DNA of 64,000 nucleotides from Bifidobacterium sp. ESL0745. GTDB lineage: Bacteria > Actinomycetota > Actinomycetes > Actinomycetales > Bifidobacteriaceae. A model generated the notes under the pieces. That model searched no databases and was not told where the DNA came from. It saw nothing but the letters and a program-made list of their open reading frames with translations. The stretch covers positions 1,240,001-1,304,000 of the forward strand of contig NZ_JAQTHX010000001.1 in the NCBI RefSeq assembly GCF_029433335.1, given 5' to 3'. Positions 38,250 to 46,745 of this stretch are shown in pieces (positions within the stretch are counted from its first letter, which is position 1; each line of letters opens with the position of its first letter). The translations under genes were made by a program, and so were the position numbers.

Positions 38250-38528
38250 TTAGCGGCGAGCTTTTTTGTCGTCATGAACGTGACCGCGGAAGGTCTTCGT
38301 CGGGGCAAATTCACCGAGCTTATGGCCGACCATGGCTTCGGTCACGAAGACCGGGACATGCTTGCGACCATCGTGCACGGCGAACGTGTGACCGATGAAG
38401 TCCGGGGTGATCATCGAACGGCGCGACCACGTCTTGATGACGTTCTTCGTGCCCTTCTCGTTCTGTTCGTCGACTTTCTTCTGTAAATGGGCGTCGACGA
38501 AGGGGCCCTTCTTGATGCTACGTGACAT
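38250..38528 (-). CDS. rpsS: 30S ribosomal protein S19
   Basis: 92 residues. [40 protein letters not shown], and [20 protein letters not shown]. Normal length. Confidence 0.99.
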   Translation of the reverse strand: MSRSIKKGPFVDAHLQKKVDEQNEKGTKNVIKTWSRRSMITPDFIGHTFAVHDGRKHVPVFVTEAMVGHKLGEFAPTKTFRGHVHDDKKARR

Positions 38529-38542
38529 CTATTCGACGCTCC

Positions 38543-39373
38543 TTACTTACGGTTCTTGCCATTGGGACGACGACGAACAATCATCTTGTTCGAAGCCTTC
38601 TTCGGACGGCGAGTACGAACTTCGCCCTTGCCCCACGGCGACACTGGCGGCTTACCACCGCGAGTGGTACCACCATGCGGGTGGTCGACCGGGTTCATGG
38701 ACTCACCACGAGTGATCGGGCGCTTGCCCATCCAACGGGCGCGACCAGCCTTGCCGAGCTGAACGTTGGCGTGATCGGAGTTGCCGACCTCACCGACGGT
38801 TGCGCGGCAGCGTGCGTCGACGTTGCGGATTTCTCCGGACGGCATACGCAGCTGGGCGTAGGCACCGTCCTTGGCGACAAGCTGAACGCCTGCACCAGCG
38901 GAGCGCGCGATTTTGGCGCCGCCCAAAGGACGGAGCTCAATGGCGTGGACGATCGTACCGGTCGGGATATTGCGCAGCGGCAGATTGTTGCCAGGCTTGA
39001 TATCGGCATTTTCGCCGGTCTCGATGACGTCGCCCTGCTTGACACCCTTCGGCGCCACGATGTAGCGCTTCTCGCCATCTGCATAGTGCAAGAGGGCGAT
39101 GCGGGCGGAGCGGTTCGGATCATATTCGATCTCAGCAACCTTGGCGGGCACGCCGTCCTTGTCCCAACGCTTGAAATCGATGAGACGGTACTGGCGCTTG
39201 TGGCCGCCACCGCGATGGCGGGAGGTCACACGGCCGTAAGAGTTACGACCGCCGGTGCTGTTGAGTTTGCGTACCAGCGACTTCTCAGGCGTGGAGCGCG
39301 TGAGGTCGGAGAAATCCGACACAGACGCGTTGCGGCGGCCCGGAGTCGTCGGCTTATATACGCGGATAGCCAT
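38543..39373 (-). CDS. rplB: 50S ribosomal protein L2
   Basis: 276 residues, required for peptidyl transferase assembly. [40 protein letters not shown], and the [20 protein letters not shown] loop with the conserved His. Normal length and position. Confidence 0.99.
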   Translation of the reverse strand: MAIRVYKPTTPGRRNASVSDFSDLTRSTPEKSLVRKLNSTGGRNSYGRVTSRHRGGGHKRQYRLIDFKRWDKDGVPAKVAEIEYDPNRSARIALLHYADGEKRYIVAPKGVKQGDVIETGENADIKPGNNLPLRNIPTGTIVHAIELRPLGGAKIARSAGAGVQLVAKDGAYAQLRMPSGEIRNVDARCRATVGEVGNSDHANVQLGKAGRARWMGKRPITRGESMNPVDHPHGGTTRGGKPPVSPWGKGEVRTRRPKKASNKMIVRRRPNGKNRK

Positions 39374-39408
39374 AATTAGTTCTTCCTTTGACTTTTTCGG
39401 CTATTGCT

Positions 39409-39705
39409 TCAGTTGCCGAAGATGTCGATCGACTGGCCCTCGGCGACCGTGACGATCGCGCGCTTCTGATTGACGCGCTGACCGAAACCGGTACGGGTGC
39501 GCTGGCGCTTGCCGGCGCGGTTGAGGGTGTTGACGTTCGTCACCTTGACGTTGAAGATTTTTTCGACGGCCTGCTTGATCTGAACCTTGTTGGCATCAGG
39601 AGCGACCACGAAAGTGTACTGACCACGGTCGCCGGCGGCGTAGCTCTTTTCGGAGACTACCGGCTTGATGATGACGTCGTGGGCGGGATTGTGAATAGCT
39701 ACCAT
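39409..39705 (-). CDS. rplW: 50S ribosomal protein L23
   Basis: 98 residues at the tunnel exit, docking site for trigger factor and [43 protein letters not shown]. Five bases after rplD. Confidence 0.99.
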   Translation of the reverse strand: MVAIHNPAHDVIIKPVVSEKSYAAGDRGQYTFVVAPDANKVQIKQAVEKIFNVKVTNVNTLNRAGKRQRTRTGFGQRVNQKRAIVTVAEGQSIDIFGN

Positions 39706-39710
39706 ATCGT

Positions 39711-40370
39711 TCAGGCCTCCTTGGGCTCAGTCTTGGCGGCGACGAAGGCATCGAAGCCTTCCTTGCTGAAGACGACATACTGAGCGGTAACCACATCGTA
39801 GGTGTTGAGCTGATCCGCGAAGATCATGTGCACCGTCGGAATGTTGCGAACGGAAAGCCACAGGTTGACATCGTCACGCGAGAGCACGACGGTGGTGAAC
39901 TGATTGTTGCTTACCGGGGTCAACGCAGCGATGGCGGCCTTGGTGGACGGAGTGTCCTTGATGCCAAAGTCGACAACGGCGACGCGACCGGCGTTCGCAC
40001 GGTTGGAAAGCACATAGCGCAGTGCGCCGGCCTTCATCTTCTTGGGAGTGTGCTGGGAATAGTCACGCGGCACTGGGCCGTGAGCGATACCACCGTGAAC
40101 CCACTGAGGAGCGCGGATCGAGCCCTGACGAGCGCGACCGGTGCCCTTCTGCTTCCACGGCTTCTTGCCGCCGCCGGATACAGCTCCACGGTTCTTGACC
40201 GCGTGAGTGCCCTGACGAGCAGCAGCGAGCTGAGCGATGACCACCTGATGAATCAGCGGAACGTGAGCCTCGACCTCTTCATTGGAGATGCCGAAGATAT
40301 CTGCAGGCGCCTCGACGGAGCCGGCAGACTTGCCCTTGGCATCGGTGACATTGAGTGTTACGTTAGCCAT
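39711..40370 (-). CDS. rplD: 50S ribosomal protein L4
   Basis: 219 residues; tunnel-constriction protein and, in enterobacteria, S10-operon regulator. [40 protein letters not shown]. Six bases after rplC. Confidence 0.99.
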   Translation of the reverse strand: MANVTLNVTDAKGKSAGSVEAPADIFGISNEEVEAHVPLIHQVVIAQLAAARQGTHAVKNRGAVSGGGKKPWKQKGTGRARQGSIRAPQWVHGGIAHGPVPRDYSQHTPKKMKAGALRYVLSNRANAGRVAVVDFGIKDTPSTKAAIAALTPVSNNQFTTVVLSRDDVNLWLSVRNIPTVHMIFADQLNTYDVVTAQYVVFSKEGFDAFVAAKTEPKEA

Positions 40371-40376
40371 GATTTA

Positions 40377-41030
40377 TCAGGCTCCCTTCACAGCCGAACG
40401 AAGCAGGACGATGCCACCCTTGGGCCCTGGAAGAGCACCCTTGATGGCGATGACGCCGTTCTCCTTATCGGAGGAAACGACCTCAAGGTTCTGCACGGTG
40501 GAAGTGACATGGCCCATACGACCGGCCATACGCTTGCCCTTCAGAATACGGCTCGGCGTAGCGCATGCACCGACTGAGCCGGGGCGACGCTCGTTCTTGT
40601 GAGAGCCGTGAGTACGACGATAGGACTTGAAGCCCCAACGCTTGATGGTTCCGGCGAAGCCCTTGCCCTTGGTCGTACCGGTGACGTCCACTTCCGAACC
40701 ATCGGCGAACAAGTCGGCGGTCAGTTCCTGACCGGGCTTGAAATCGTCGACGTTGTCCGTGCGGACCTCGACCAGATGACGACGCGGGGTGACGCCCGCC
40801 TTCGCGAAATGACCAGCCATGGGCTTGGTCACCTTGGTGGGATCAATCTGACCGTAGCCGAGCTGAACGGCCTTATAGCCGTCACTCTCTTCGGTCTTGA
40901 CGCATGTGACCACATTCGTGGACACATCAACGAGCGTCACGGGAACGAAGAAACCCTGCTCGTCCCAAACCTGCGACATACCAAGCTTGCGGCCCAGCAG
41001 TGCAGAACGATTTGCTTTCTGCAACGACAT
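40377..41030 (-). CDS. rplC: 50S ribosomal protein L3
   Basis: 217 residues near the PTC. LGRKLGMSQVWDEQGFFVPV, GTTKGKGFAGTIKRWGFKSY, RRPGSVGACATPSRILKGKR with the Gln-methylation-site region replaced by a typical actinobacterial sequence. Normal length. Confidence 0.99.
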   Translation of the reverse strand: MSLQKANRSALLGRKLGMSQVWDEQGFFVPVTLVDVSTNVVTCVKTEESDGYKAVQLGYGQIDPTKVTKPMAGHFAKAGVTPRRHLVEVRTDNVDDFKPGQELTADLFADGSEVDVTGTTKGKGFAGTIKRWGFKSYRRTHGSHKNERRPGSVGACATPSRILKGKRMAGRMGHVTSTVQNLEVVSSDKENGVIAIKGALPGPKGGIVLLRSAVKGA

Positions 41031-41044
41031 GCTTCTCCCCTCCT

Positions 41045-41353
41045 TTACAGCTTGATCTCGATATTGACATCCGCAGGCAAATCGATATGCATCAGTGAAT
41101 CCACGGCCTTGGGAGTCGGGTCCACGATGTCGATGAGGCGCTTATGAGTGCGCATCTCGAATTGCTCGCGAGAATCCTTGTATTTATGAGGAGAACGAAT
41201 TACCACAAAGACGTTCTTCTCAGTAGGCAGAGGAACCGGGCCCACCACAGTGGCACCCGCGTTCGTGACCGTCTCGACGATTTTCTTCGCCGATTGGTCG
41301 ATGACCTCATGGTCATAGGACTTAAGCCTGATGCGGATTTTCTGTCCCGCCAT
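41045..41353 (-). CDS. rpsJ: 30S ribosomal protein S10
   Basis: 102 residues, also known as the transcription partner Nus[41 protein letters not shown] and [20 protein letters not shown]. First gene of the S10-spc block. Confidence 0.99.
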   Translation of the reverse strand: MAGQKIRIRLKSYDHEVIDQSAKKIVETVTNAGATVVGPVPLPTEKNVFVVIRSPHKYKDSREQFEMRTHKRLIDIVDPTPKAVDSLMHIDLPADVNIEIKL

Positions 41354-41728
41354 TGCCGTCCGCCCTTTCTAGCGATTGTTGACATTACCAACCCATTTTA
41401 AGGACACCGGCGCGTACGACCCCCGGGAAATCCCGTGGCCGAACCACATCAGTGTGCAGCACTACAGCGCCTTCGAGAGGACGGCACCGGGCTGCACTCG
41501 CTCTTTTTCTTACAATTTGCGAGCCCAAAACAGGCAACTGTTCTATTAAAGCATCGGGGGGCTACTAGAAAAATTCGGGCGTGTCGTTGACATTGCTTGG
41601 TTTACAGGACATTTGCATACTACTTCCATGTAGTTTTCATCACTTCAGAATAGTTCAAATTTTTTAAAAAAAGTCCTATACAATAATTACATTTTCGGCA
41701 ATAAATCATACAAATTTTTAAAAAAATA
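41354..41728. other. S10 leader and AT-rich gap
   Basis: The rpsJ side (41354-41560) is GC-rich and holds the candidate promoter and a long leader. The adhE side (41580-41728) is very AT-rich with several A/T runs. No gene and no recognised riboswitch. Confidence 0.5.
41510..41537 (-). promoter_or_regulatory. candidate S10-operon promoter
   Basis: On the minus strand TTGCCT (41532-41537) is followed after 16 bases by TTGTAA (41510-41515). It is about 157 bases upstream of rpsJ, leaving a long leader that could host regulation. The match is moderate. Confidence 0.35.
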
Positions 41729-41763
41729 ATTATGCCCACCGTCACGTAAACGGCAGGCATAAT
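41729..41763 (-). terminator. terminator of adhE
   Basis: Arms ATTATGCC-CCGT / ACGG-GGCATAAT with a central loop, followed on the minus strand by ATTATTTTTTT. A classical intrinsic terminator 20 bases after the adhE stop. Confidence 0.9.
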
Positions 41764-41782
41764 CAACTTTTATTTGAAGCTG

Positions 41783-44521
41783 TCAGCTTTCAACCACTTC
41801 CACTTCGGTGACCGACGTGGTCGCTTCGCGTTCCTGGCGACGGGCGTGGCCCTCGGCCTGGGAAATGCCGTAATAGGCGGCAATGGCGATGTCCTTCATG
41901 TCCTCGATCTGCGGAATGCGAGGATTCGCGGGGGTGCACTGGTCTTCATAGGCGCGCATGCCAATCTGGTCGAGAATGCTCCAGAAATAGGTCTCATCGA
42001 CGCCGCACTGCTGGAAACTGGAATCCATGCCGAGCTTGTTGTCACGGTAGTCCTCCACCGCAAGCGCAAGGTTCTCCACTCCTTCTTCCGGGCTTTTGCC
42101 GGGGTCGACGCCGAGCACACGGGCGAATTCCTGGTAGCGCTCGGGCGCAACGTACTTGTCGTACTTCGGCCAACTCGTGGGCTCCTGCGGAATCGAGCCG
42201 TTGTAGCGGATGACGTACGGCAGCAGGATTGCGTTGGTGTGCCCGTGGGCCACGTCGCAGAGCGCACCGATGGTGTGGGCCATGCCGTGGCACATCCCCA
42301 AGAATGCTGAGCCGAAGGCCATGCCGGCCATCGTGGCGGCGTTGTGCATCTTCTCCTGGGCCTTGATCTTGGCCTCACCGGGCTCGGCGCAAACCGAGGT
42401 GGCGAGGTTGTCCCAGATGAGCTTGGCGGCGTGCAGGGCCATGCCGTCGGTAAAATCGTTGGAGTAGACGGAGACGTAGGACTCCATGCAGTGCGTCAGC
42501 GCGTCGAAACCGGTGTTGCTGGCCAGCGTCGGCGGTTGGGTGCGGGCCAGGACCGGGTCGACGATGGCAACGGACGGGGTCAGTGCATAATCGGTGATCG
42601 GGTACTTGTAGCCGGTCTTGTGATCGGTGATCACGGCGAAGGGCGTGACCTCGGAACCGGTGCCGGAAGACGTCGGGATGCACACTAGCTTGGCCTTGCT
42701 CCCGAGCGGCGGAATACGGAAGGCACGCTTGCGAATGTCGAAGAACTTCTCGCGAACGTCGTCGAAGGAGATTTCGGGGTGCTCGTACAAAAGCCACATG
42801 ATCTTGGCCGCATCCATCGGAGAGCCGCCACCCACCGCGATGATGGTGTCGGGGCGGAATTCGTCGCGCATCATGGCCGCGCCGCGCTCCACGGTCTCGA
42901 CGGACGGTTCCGGCTCGATGTAATCGATGGTGCGGAACGTGACCGGTTCCGGGCGAGAACGCAACTGGTCGATGACCTTGTCGACGATGCCAAGCTGTTC
43001 CATAACCTTGTCGCAGACGATGACCACCCGGCGGATGTTGTACATGTCATGCAGATACCGGATGGCGTTGGGCTCGAAATAGGTCTTCGGCGGGACTTTG
43101 AACCATTGCATATTGTTGTTCCTTCGCGCGATGCGCTTGATGTTCAGCAGGTTGACGGCCTGGACGTTGCCGGAGACGGAATTGCCGCCGTAGGAGCCGC
43201 AGCCGAGCGTCAGGGACGGGGCGATGGCGTTGTAGATATCGCCGATGCCGCCCAGTGCCGAGGGCTGGTTCCAGACGATGCGGCAGGCGTGCATCTTCAG
43301 GCCATACCGCTTCACGAGGTCGTGATCGTCTGAGTGAATGACAGCGGTGTGGCCGGCGCCGAACTTCAGCATGCCTTCGCACATGTTGAAGCCCTGTTCC
43401 TCGGTCTCAAAACGCAGCATGGCGTGGACCGGGCAGAGCTTTTCGAGCGTCAACGGCTCCTGCTCCCCCACTTCCTTGCATTCGGCGACCAGAATCGTGG
43501 CGTCATCGGGAACAGTGAAACCGGCCTCACGGGCGATGTACTGTGGGGATTTGCCGGGGACGACGGAGTTGAGCTTCGGTTTGCCACCGGAATAGGCCGT
43601 GCAGCCGAACATGTACTGCTCAAGCTTGGCCTTCTCATCGGCGTTGACGAAATAGGCCTTGCGACGCTTCAATTCGTCGGCGAGACGCTCGTAGATGTCG
43701 GCGTGGGCGATGATGCCCTGTTCGGTGGCGCAGATCATGCCGTAATCAAAATGCTTGGAAAGCACCAGATCGTTGGCCACGCGCTTGACGTCGACGTTCG
43801 CGTCCACATATGCAGGCGCATTGCCGGCACCCACGCCGAGCGCGGGCTTGCCGGAGGAATACGCGGCCTTGACCATGCCGGGGCCGCCGGTGGCGAGAAT
43901 CGTGGCGACATCAGGATGCGTCATCAGTGCGCCCGTAGCCTCAACCGAGGGGTGTTCGATCCACTGGATGCAATCCTTCGGGGCGCCGGCCGCCACCGCC
44001 GCGTCACGCACGATGCGCGCTGCCTCAACCGAACACTTCTGGGCGAACGGGTGGAACCCGAAAACAATCGGACAACGCGTCTTCAAGGCGATCAACGACT
44101 TGAAGATCGTGGTGGACGTCGGGTTGGTGACTGGTGTGACGCCGGCGACCACGCCAACCGGCTCGGCCACCTCGTCGATGCCCATCACGTCGTCTTCGCG
44201 AATAATGCCGACAGTCTTCTGCCCGGCCAGATAGTGGGTGACATGTTCGCAGGCGAAGATGTTCTTGGTGGCCTTGTCCTCCACCAAGCCACGGCCCGTC
44301 TCATCGACGGCCATCTTTGCCAGCACCAAATGCTTGTTCAGGGCGGCGACCGACGCCTTGGCGACAATGCGGTCGACCTGCTCCTGGTTGAGTTTCTCGA
44401 ATTGGTTCAGCGCCTCGACCCCGCGTGCGACCAGTTCGTCGACCTCGCGTCTGACATCGGGCGTTTCGTTCGTTGCAGTTTTCTTGGTGGGTGAAGTCCC
44501 AGCATTCTTTTGTGCCGTCAT
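41783..44521 (-). CDS. adhE: bifunctional acetaldehyde-CoA / alcohol dehydrogenase
   Basis: Reduces acetyl-CoA to ethanol in two NADH-dependent steps, regenerating NAD for the bifid shunt. 912 residues. The N-terminal aldehyde dehydrogenase carries the catalytic Cys in DYGMICATEQG (about residue 262). The C-terminal iron-dependent alcohol dehydrogenase carries GGGSPMDAAKIMWLL and metal-binding His residues in CHGMAHTIGALCDVAHGHTN. AdhE enzymes form spirosome filaments. It is monocistronic, with its own terminator and a 350-base promoter region containing a Rex/CRP-like palindrome. Confidence 0.98.
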   Translation of the reverse strand: MTAQKNAGTSPTKKTATNETPDVRREVDELVARGVEALNQFEKLNQEQVDRIVAKASVAALNKHLVLAKMAVDETGRGLVEDKATKNIFACEHVTHYLAGQKTVGIIREDDVMGIDEVAEPVGVVAGVTPVTNPTSTTIFKSLIALKTRCPIVFGFHPFAQKCSVEAARIVRDAAVAAGAPKDCIQWIEHPSVEATGALMTHPDVATILATGGPGMVKAAYSSGKPALGVGAGNAPAYVDANVDVKRVANDLVLSKHFDYGMICATEQGIIAHADIYERLADELKRRKAYFVNADEKAKLEQYMFGCTAYSGGKPKLNSVVPGKSPQYIAREAGFTVPDDATILVAECKEVGEQEPLTLEKLCPVHAMLRFETEEQGFNMCEGMLKFGAGHTAVIHSDDHDLVKRYGLKMHACRIVWNQPSALGGIGDIYNAIAPSLTLGCGSYGGNSVSGNVQAVNLLNIKRIARRNNNMQWFKVPPKTYFEPNAIRYLHDMYNIRRVVIVCDKVMEQLGIVDKVIDQLRSRPEPVTFRTIDYIEPEPSVETVERGAAMMRDEFRPDTIIAVGGGSPMDAAKIMWLLYEHPEISFDDVREKFFDIRKRAFRIPPLGSKAKLVCIPTSSGTGSEVTPFAVITDHKTGYKYPITDYALTPSVAIVDPVLARTQPPTLASNTGFDALTHCMESYVSVYSNDFTDGMALHAAKLIWDNLATSVCAEPGEAKIKAQEKMHNAATMAGMAFGSAFLGMCHGMAHTIGALCDVAHGHTNAILLPYVIRYNGSIPQEPTSWPKYDKYVAPERYQEFARVLGVDPGKSPEEGVENLALAVEDYRDNKLGMDSSFQQCGVDETYFWSILDQIGMRAYEDQCTPANPRIPQIEDMKDIAIAAYYGISQAEGHARRQEREATTSVTEVEVVES

Positions 44522-44571
44522 GACTTCCCTTTCTATTCGCAGTCATATCGTGCTGCACATCGTTACTTCAA

Positions 44572-44595
44572 TGTGACTCAGGTCACAATATAACA
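44572..44595 (-). promoter_or_regulatory. adhE extended -10 overlapping a Rex/CRP-like palindrome
   Basis: The palindrome TGTGACTCAGGTCACA (44572-44587; TGTGA-N6-TCACA) overlaps the minus-strand extended -10 TGTTATATT (44587-44595). The site lies where a repressor would block initiation. Rex, the NADH sensor that represses adhE in many Gram-positives, recognises TTGTGA-N6-TCACAA. CRP-family proteins read a similar sequence, so the identity is inferred. Confidence 0.55.
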
Positions 44596-44649
44596 GGCAA
44601 TGCTACGTTTGCCGTTTTGTTTCGGCTTGAAATCTTAAGTCGTACATTA

Positions 44650-44727
44650 TGTTCGTTTTTGCGCAGAACCGTATGCGAACTTGCGCAAATTTTGTTCGAA
44701 ATCAGCATTATCGTGTTCAAACGAACA
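44650..44727. promoter_or_regulatory. cluster of GTTCG half-sites upstream of adhE
   Basis: TGTTCG at 44650-44655 and 44693-44698, GCGAAC at 44675-44680, and a perfect TGTTC-AAAC-GAACA inverted repeat at 44714-44727. Four related half-sites within 80 bases upstream of the adhE promoter suggest an additional regulator. Confidence 0.4.
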
Positions 44728-44874
44728 AAACAAAACATTCCACTATATAAAAATCAAGGTTACGTTAGCGTTCACATACCCATCAAATAGCCAATTCTCC
44801 CGGCGTCTATGCTGTGAGCCGATAAGCAAGCCAATATAAAGAAACATCAGTATTTGCAAAACAAAACAAAAACC

Positions 44875-44912
44875 GGCGGCAACCATGAACATGCATCATC
44901 ATGATTACCGCC
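44875..44912 (-). terminator. terminator of the VOC gene
   Basis: 14-bp arms (GGCGGCAACCATGA with G-T pairs) and a 10-base loop, followed on the minus strand by GGTTTTTGTTTTGTTTTG. It separates the VOC gene from the adhE promoter region. Confidence 0.85.
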
Positions 44913-44997
44913 GTCACAGATAAGCCAGCACGTAAGCCGAACCGGCCGCCTAGGTTCTTGGACGCTAAGAATGCGTTACGCGCAGTGAACCATCGTC

Positions 44998-45393
44998 TCA
45001 GACGATCTGGCAGAACTCGATGGTCTCGCGGTTGGGGCCGTAAACGTTGAAGTAACGGATGCCGTTCTTCCAGAACGTGGAGATCGACTGAATCTCCTTG
45101 TCCTTAAGTTCAAGGCCAATCGCCTTGGCATTTTCGAACGCGGCCTCGATGTCGGGGGTGTCGAATGCCCAGTGGTTGATGGCGCCATCCTTCATCGCCA
45201 CCGGATCGCCTTCCCAAGTCTCGATGGTCAGGTGGCCATAACGCAGGAACGCGCAACGGTTCTTGCCGTTCGGGAAAACGCCGACCAGCTCGAATCCCAT
45301 TTTCTTGGTGTAGAACTCGATGGTTTCGTCAAGATCCTTGGCCGGCATGCCGGAATGTTGCAGATCGGTGGTGAAATCGGACATTGGTTTCAT
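44998..45393 (-). CDS. VOC/glyoxalase-family protein
   Basis: 131 residues with the beta-alpha-beta-beta-beta fold of the vicinal oxygen chelate family. LQHSGMPAKDLDETIEFYTK carries the first metal-site His, INHWAFDTPDIEAAFENAKA the second, and NVYGPNRETIEFCQIV the C-terminal Glu ligand. The pattern resembles lactoylglutathione lyases and bleomycin-resistance-type proteins; the substrate is unknown. ATG at 45393 with AGGAG upstream. Lies after rpsI but beyond its terminator. Confidence 0.85.
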   Translation of the reverse strand: MKPMSDFTTDLQHSGMPAKDLDETIEFYTKKMGFELVGVFPNGKNRCAFLRYGHLTIETWEGDPVAMKDGAINHWAFDTPDIEAAFENAKAIGLELKDKEIQSISTFWKNGIRYFNVYGPNRETIEFCQIV

Positions 45394-45529
45394 GATGGCT
45401 CCTTTGAGCTTGTTAAATGTCGTGAAGCTGAATCTACTTGCAGACCTTGACTACCGGCACGAGCGGTTGATCGGCTGATTTTCATCGCATACCAGGCAGA
45501 AATCGCGTCCACAGACCGCCAAGAATACA

Positions 45530-45566
45530 AAAATCCCTCCACAACCATTCGGGTTGGGAGGGATTG
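45530..45566 (-). terminator. terminator of rplM-rpsI
   Basis: AATCCCTCC...GGAGGGATT arms with inner ACAACC/GGTTG pairing, followed by TTTTTGTATT on the minus strand, 22 bases after the rpsI stop. Confidence 0.88.
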
Positions 45567-45588
45567 AAAACAGCTTTGAAGACGAAAA

Positions 45589-46080
45589 TCAACGCTTCGA
45601 GAACTGAGGCGCACGACGTGCCTTGTGCAGGCCTGCCTTCTTGCGCTCCACGACGCGGGCGTCGCGAGTGAGGAAGCCGGCCTTCTTGAGCGCGGCGCGG
45701 TTGGCGTCACGGTCAATGGCATTCAGTGCACGGGCCACGCCGAGGCGGATGGCGCCGGCCTGACCGGTGGTGCCGCCGCCCTCAACGAGGACGATGACAT
45801 CGAACTTGTTCTCAAGCTTGAGCAGAACGATCGGGGAGTTGACCTCACGCTGCTGCAGACGGGAGGGGAAGAACTCCTCCAGGGTGCGGCCGTTGATGGT
45901 CCACTTGCCGGAACCAGGAACCAAACGCACGCGGGCGATGGCTTCCTTGCGACGACCCGTGCCGTAGCCCGGGGCGATGGTGGAAGCACCGGTGCCAGCA
46001 CCGGCGTTGGTTTCAGTAGTAAATGAAGTAAGTTCCTCTTCGGTCTCTTGAACCGCGGAGTTATTGGTATTTTCAGCCAT
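45589..46080 (-). CDS. rpsI: 30S ribosomal protein S9
   Basis: 163 residues; its C-terminal KR tail reaches the P-site t[43 protein letters not shown] and the end [11 protein letters not shown]. The N-terminal 35 residues are an Asn/Thr/Glu-rich extension. GGAG upstream of the start; follows rplM. Confidence 0.98.
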   Translation of the reverse strand: MAENTNNSAVQETEEELTSFTTETNAGAGTGASTIAPGYGTGRRKEAIARVRLVPGSGKWTINGRTLEEFFPSRLQQREVNSPIVLLKLENKFDVIVLVEGGGTTGQAGAIRLGVARALNAIDRDANRAALKKAGFLTRDARVVERKKAGLHKARRAPQFSKR

Positions 46081-46101
46081 GATTCGTTATCTCCTCTCGG
46101 T

Positions 46102-46551
46102 TCACTTGGCCTGCTGCGAAACCGCAGCGATCTCAACCGGCTGGGGCTTCTGCGGGGTGTGCGGGTGATCGGGACCAGCGAAAACGTGGAGACGATCGAG
46201 TTCAACCTTGGACAGGCGGTTCTTCGGCATCATGCCCTTGACCGCTTCGCGGACGATGCGCTCAGGATTGCGCTTGAGCAAATCGGCGTAGCTATCGGCG
46301 CGAAGGCCGCCGGGACGACCGGAGTGCGCATAGAGCACCTTGTCCATCTTCTTGCCAGTCAACGCGATCTTCTCGGCGTTGATGATGATCACGTGATCGC
46401 CCAAATCGGCGTTGGGAGCGAAAGTCGGCTTGTTCTTGCCGCGCAGCAAAAGCGCTGCCCTGGTTGCAAGCTTACCCAGCACCACGTCGGTGGCGTCAAT
46501 GATGTACCAGTCGTGAGTCAGATCAGCTGGCTTCGGTGTGAAAGTTTTCAC
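46102..46551 (-). CDS. rplM: 50S ribosomal protein L13
   Basis: 149 residues, an early assembly protein. [40 protein letters not shown], and [20 protein letters not shown]. First gene of the L13-S9 pair. Confidence 0.99.
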   Translation of the reverse strand: MKTFTPKPADLTHDWYIIDATDVVLGKLATRAALLLRGKNKPTFAPNADLGDHVIIINAEKIALTGKKMDKVLYAHSGRPGGLRADSYADLLKRNPERIVREAVKGMMPKNRLSKVELDRLHVFAGPDHPHTPQKPQPVEIAAVSQQAK

Positions 46552-46745
46552 GAGTGTACCTTTTCTTTATATTGTGTTCCCGGCCAAATCGGCAAAACCT
46601 TGCGATGATGCCTTTCCGACCGCTTTATCCGTGGGCTCCCTGAAAGTCCTAGTGCGAGTGGGAAAGCGCTTTGAAGGACCCCTCTAGGGAAACACAACAA
46701 CTCACCATTGTACCTAAACCCCCGACTAACTGCAACACGGAGAAA

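Noticed and set aside
41354..41560. Riboswitch in the S10 leader
   Set aside because: No conserved aptamer features recognised; the long leader alone is not evidence.
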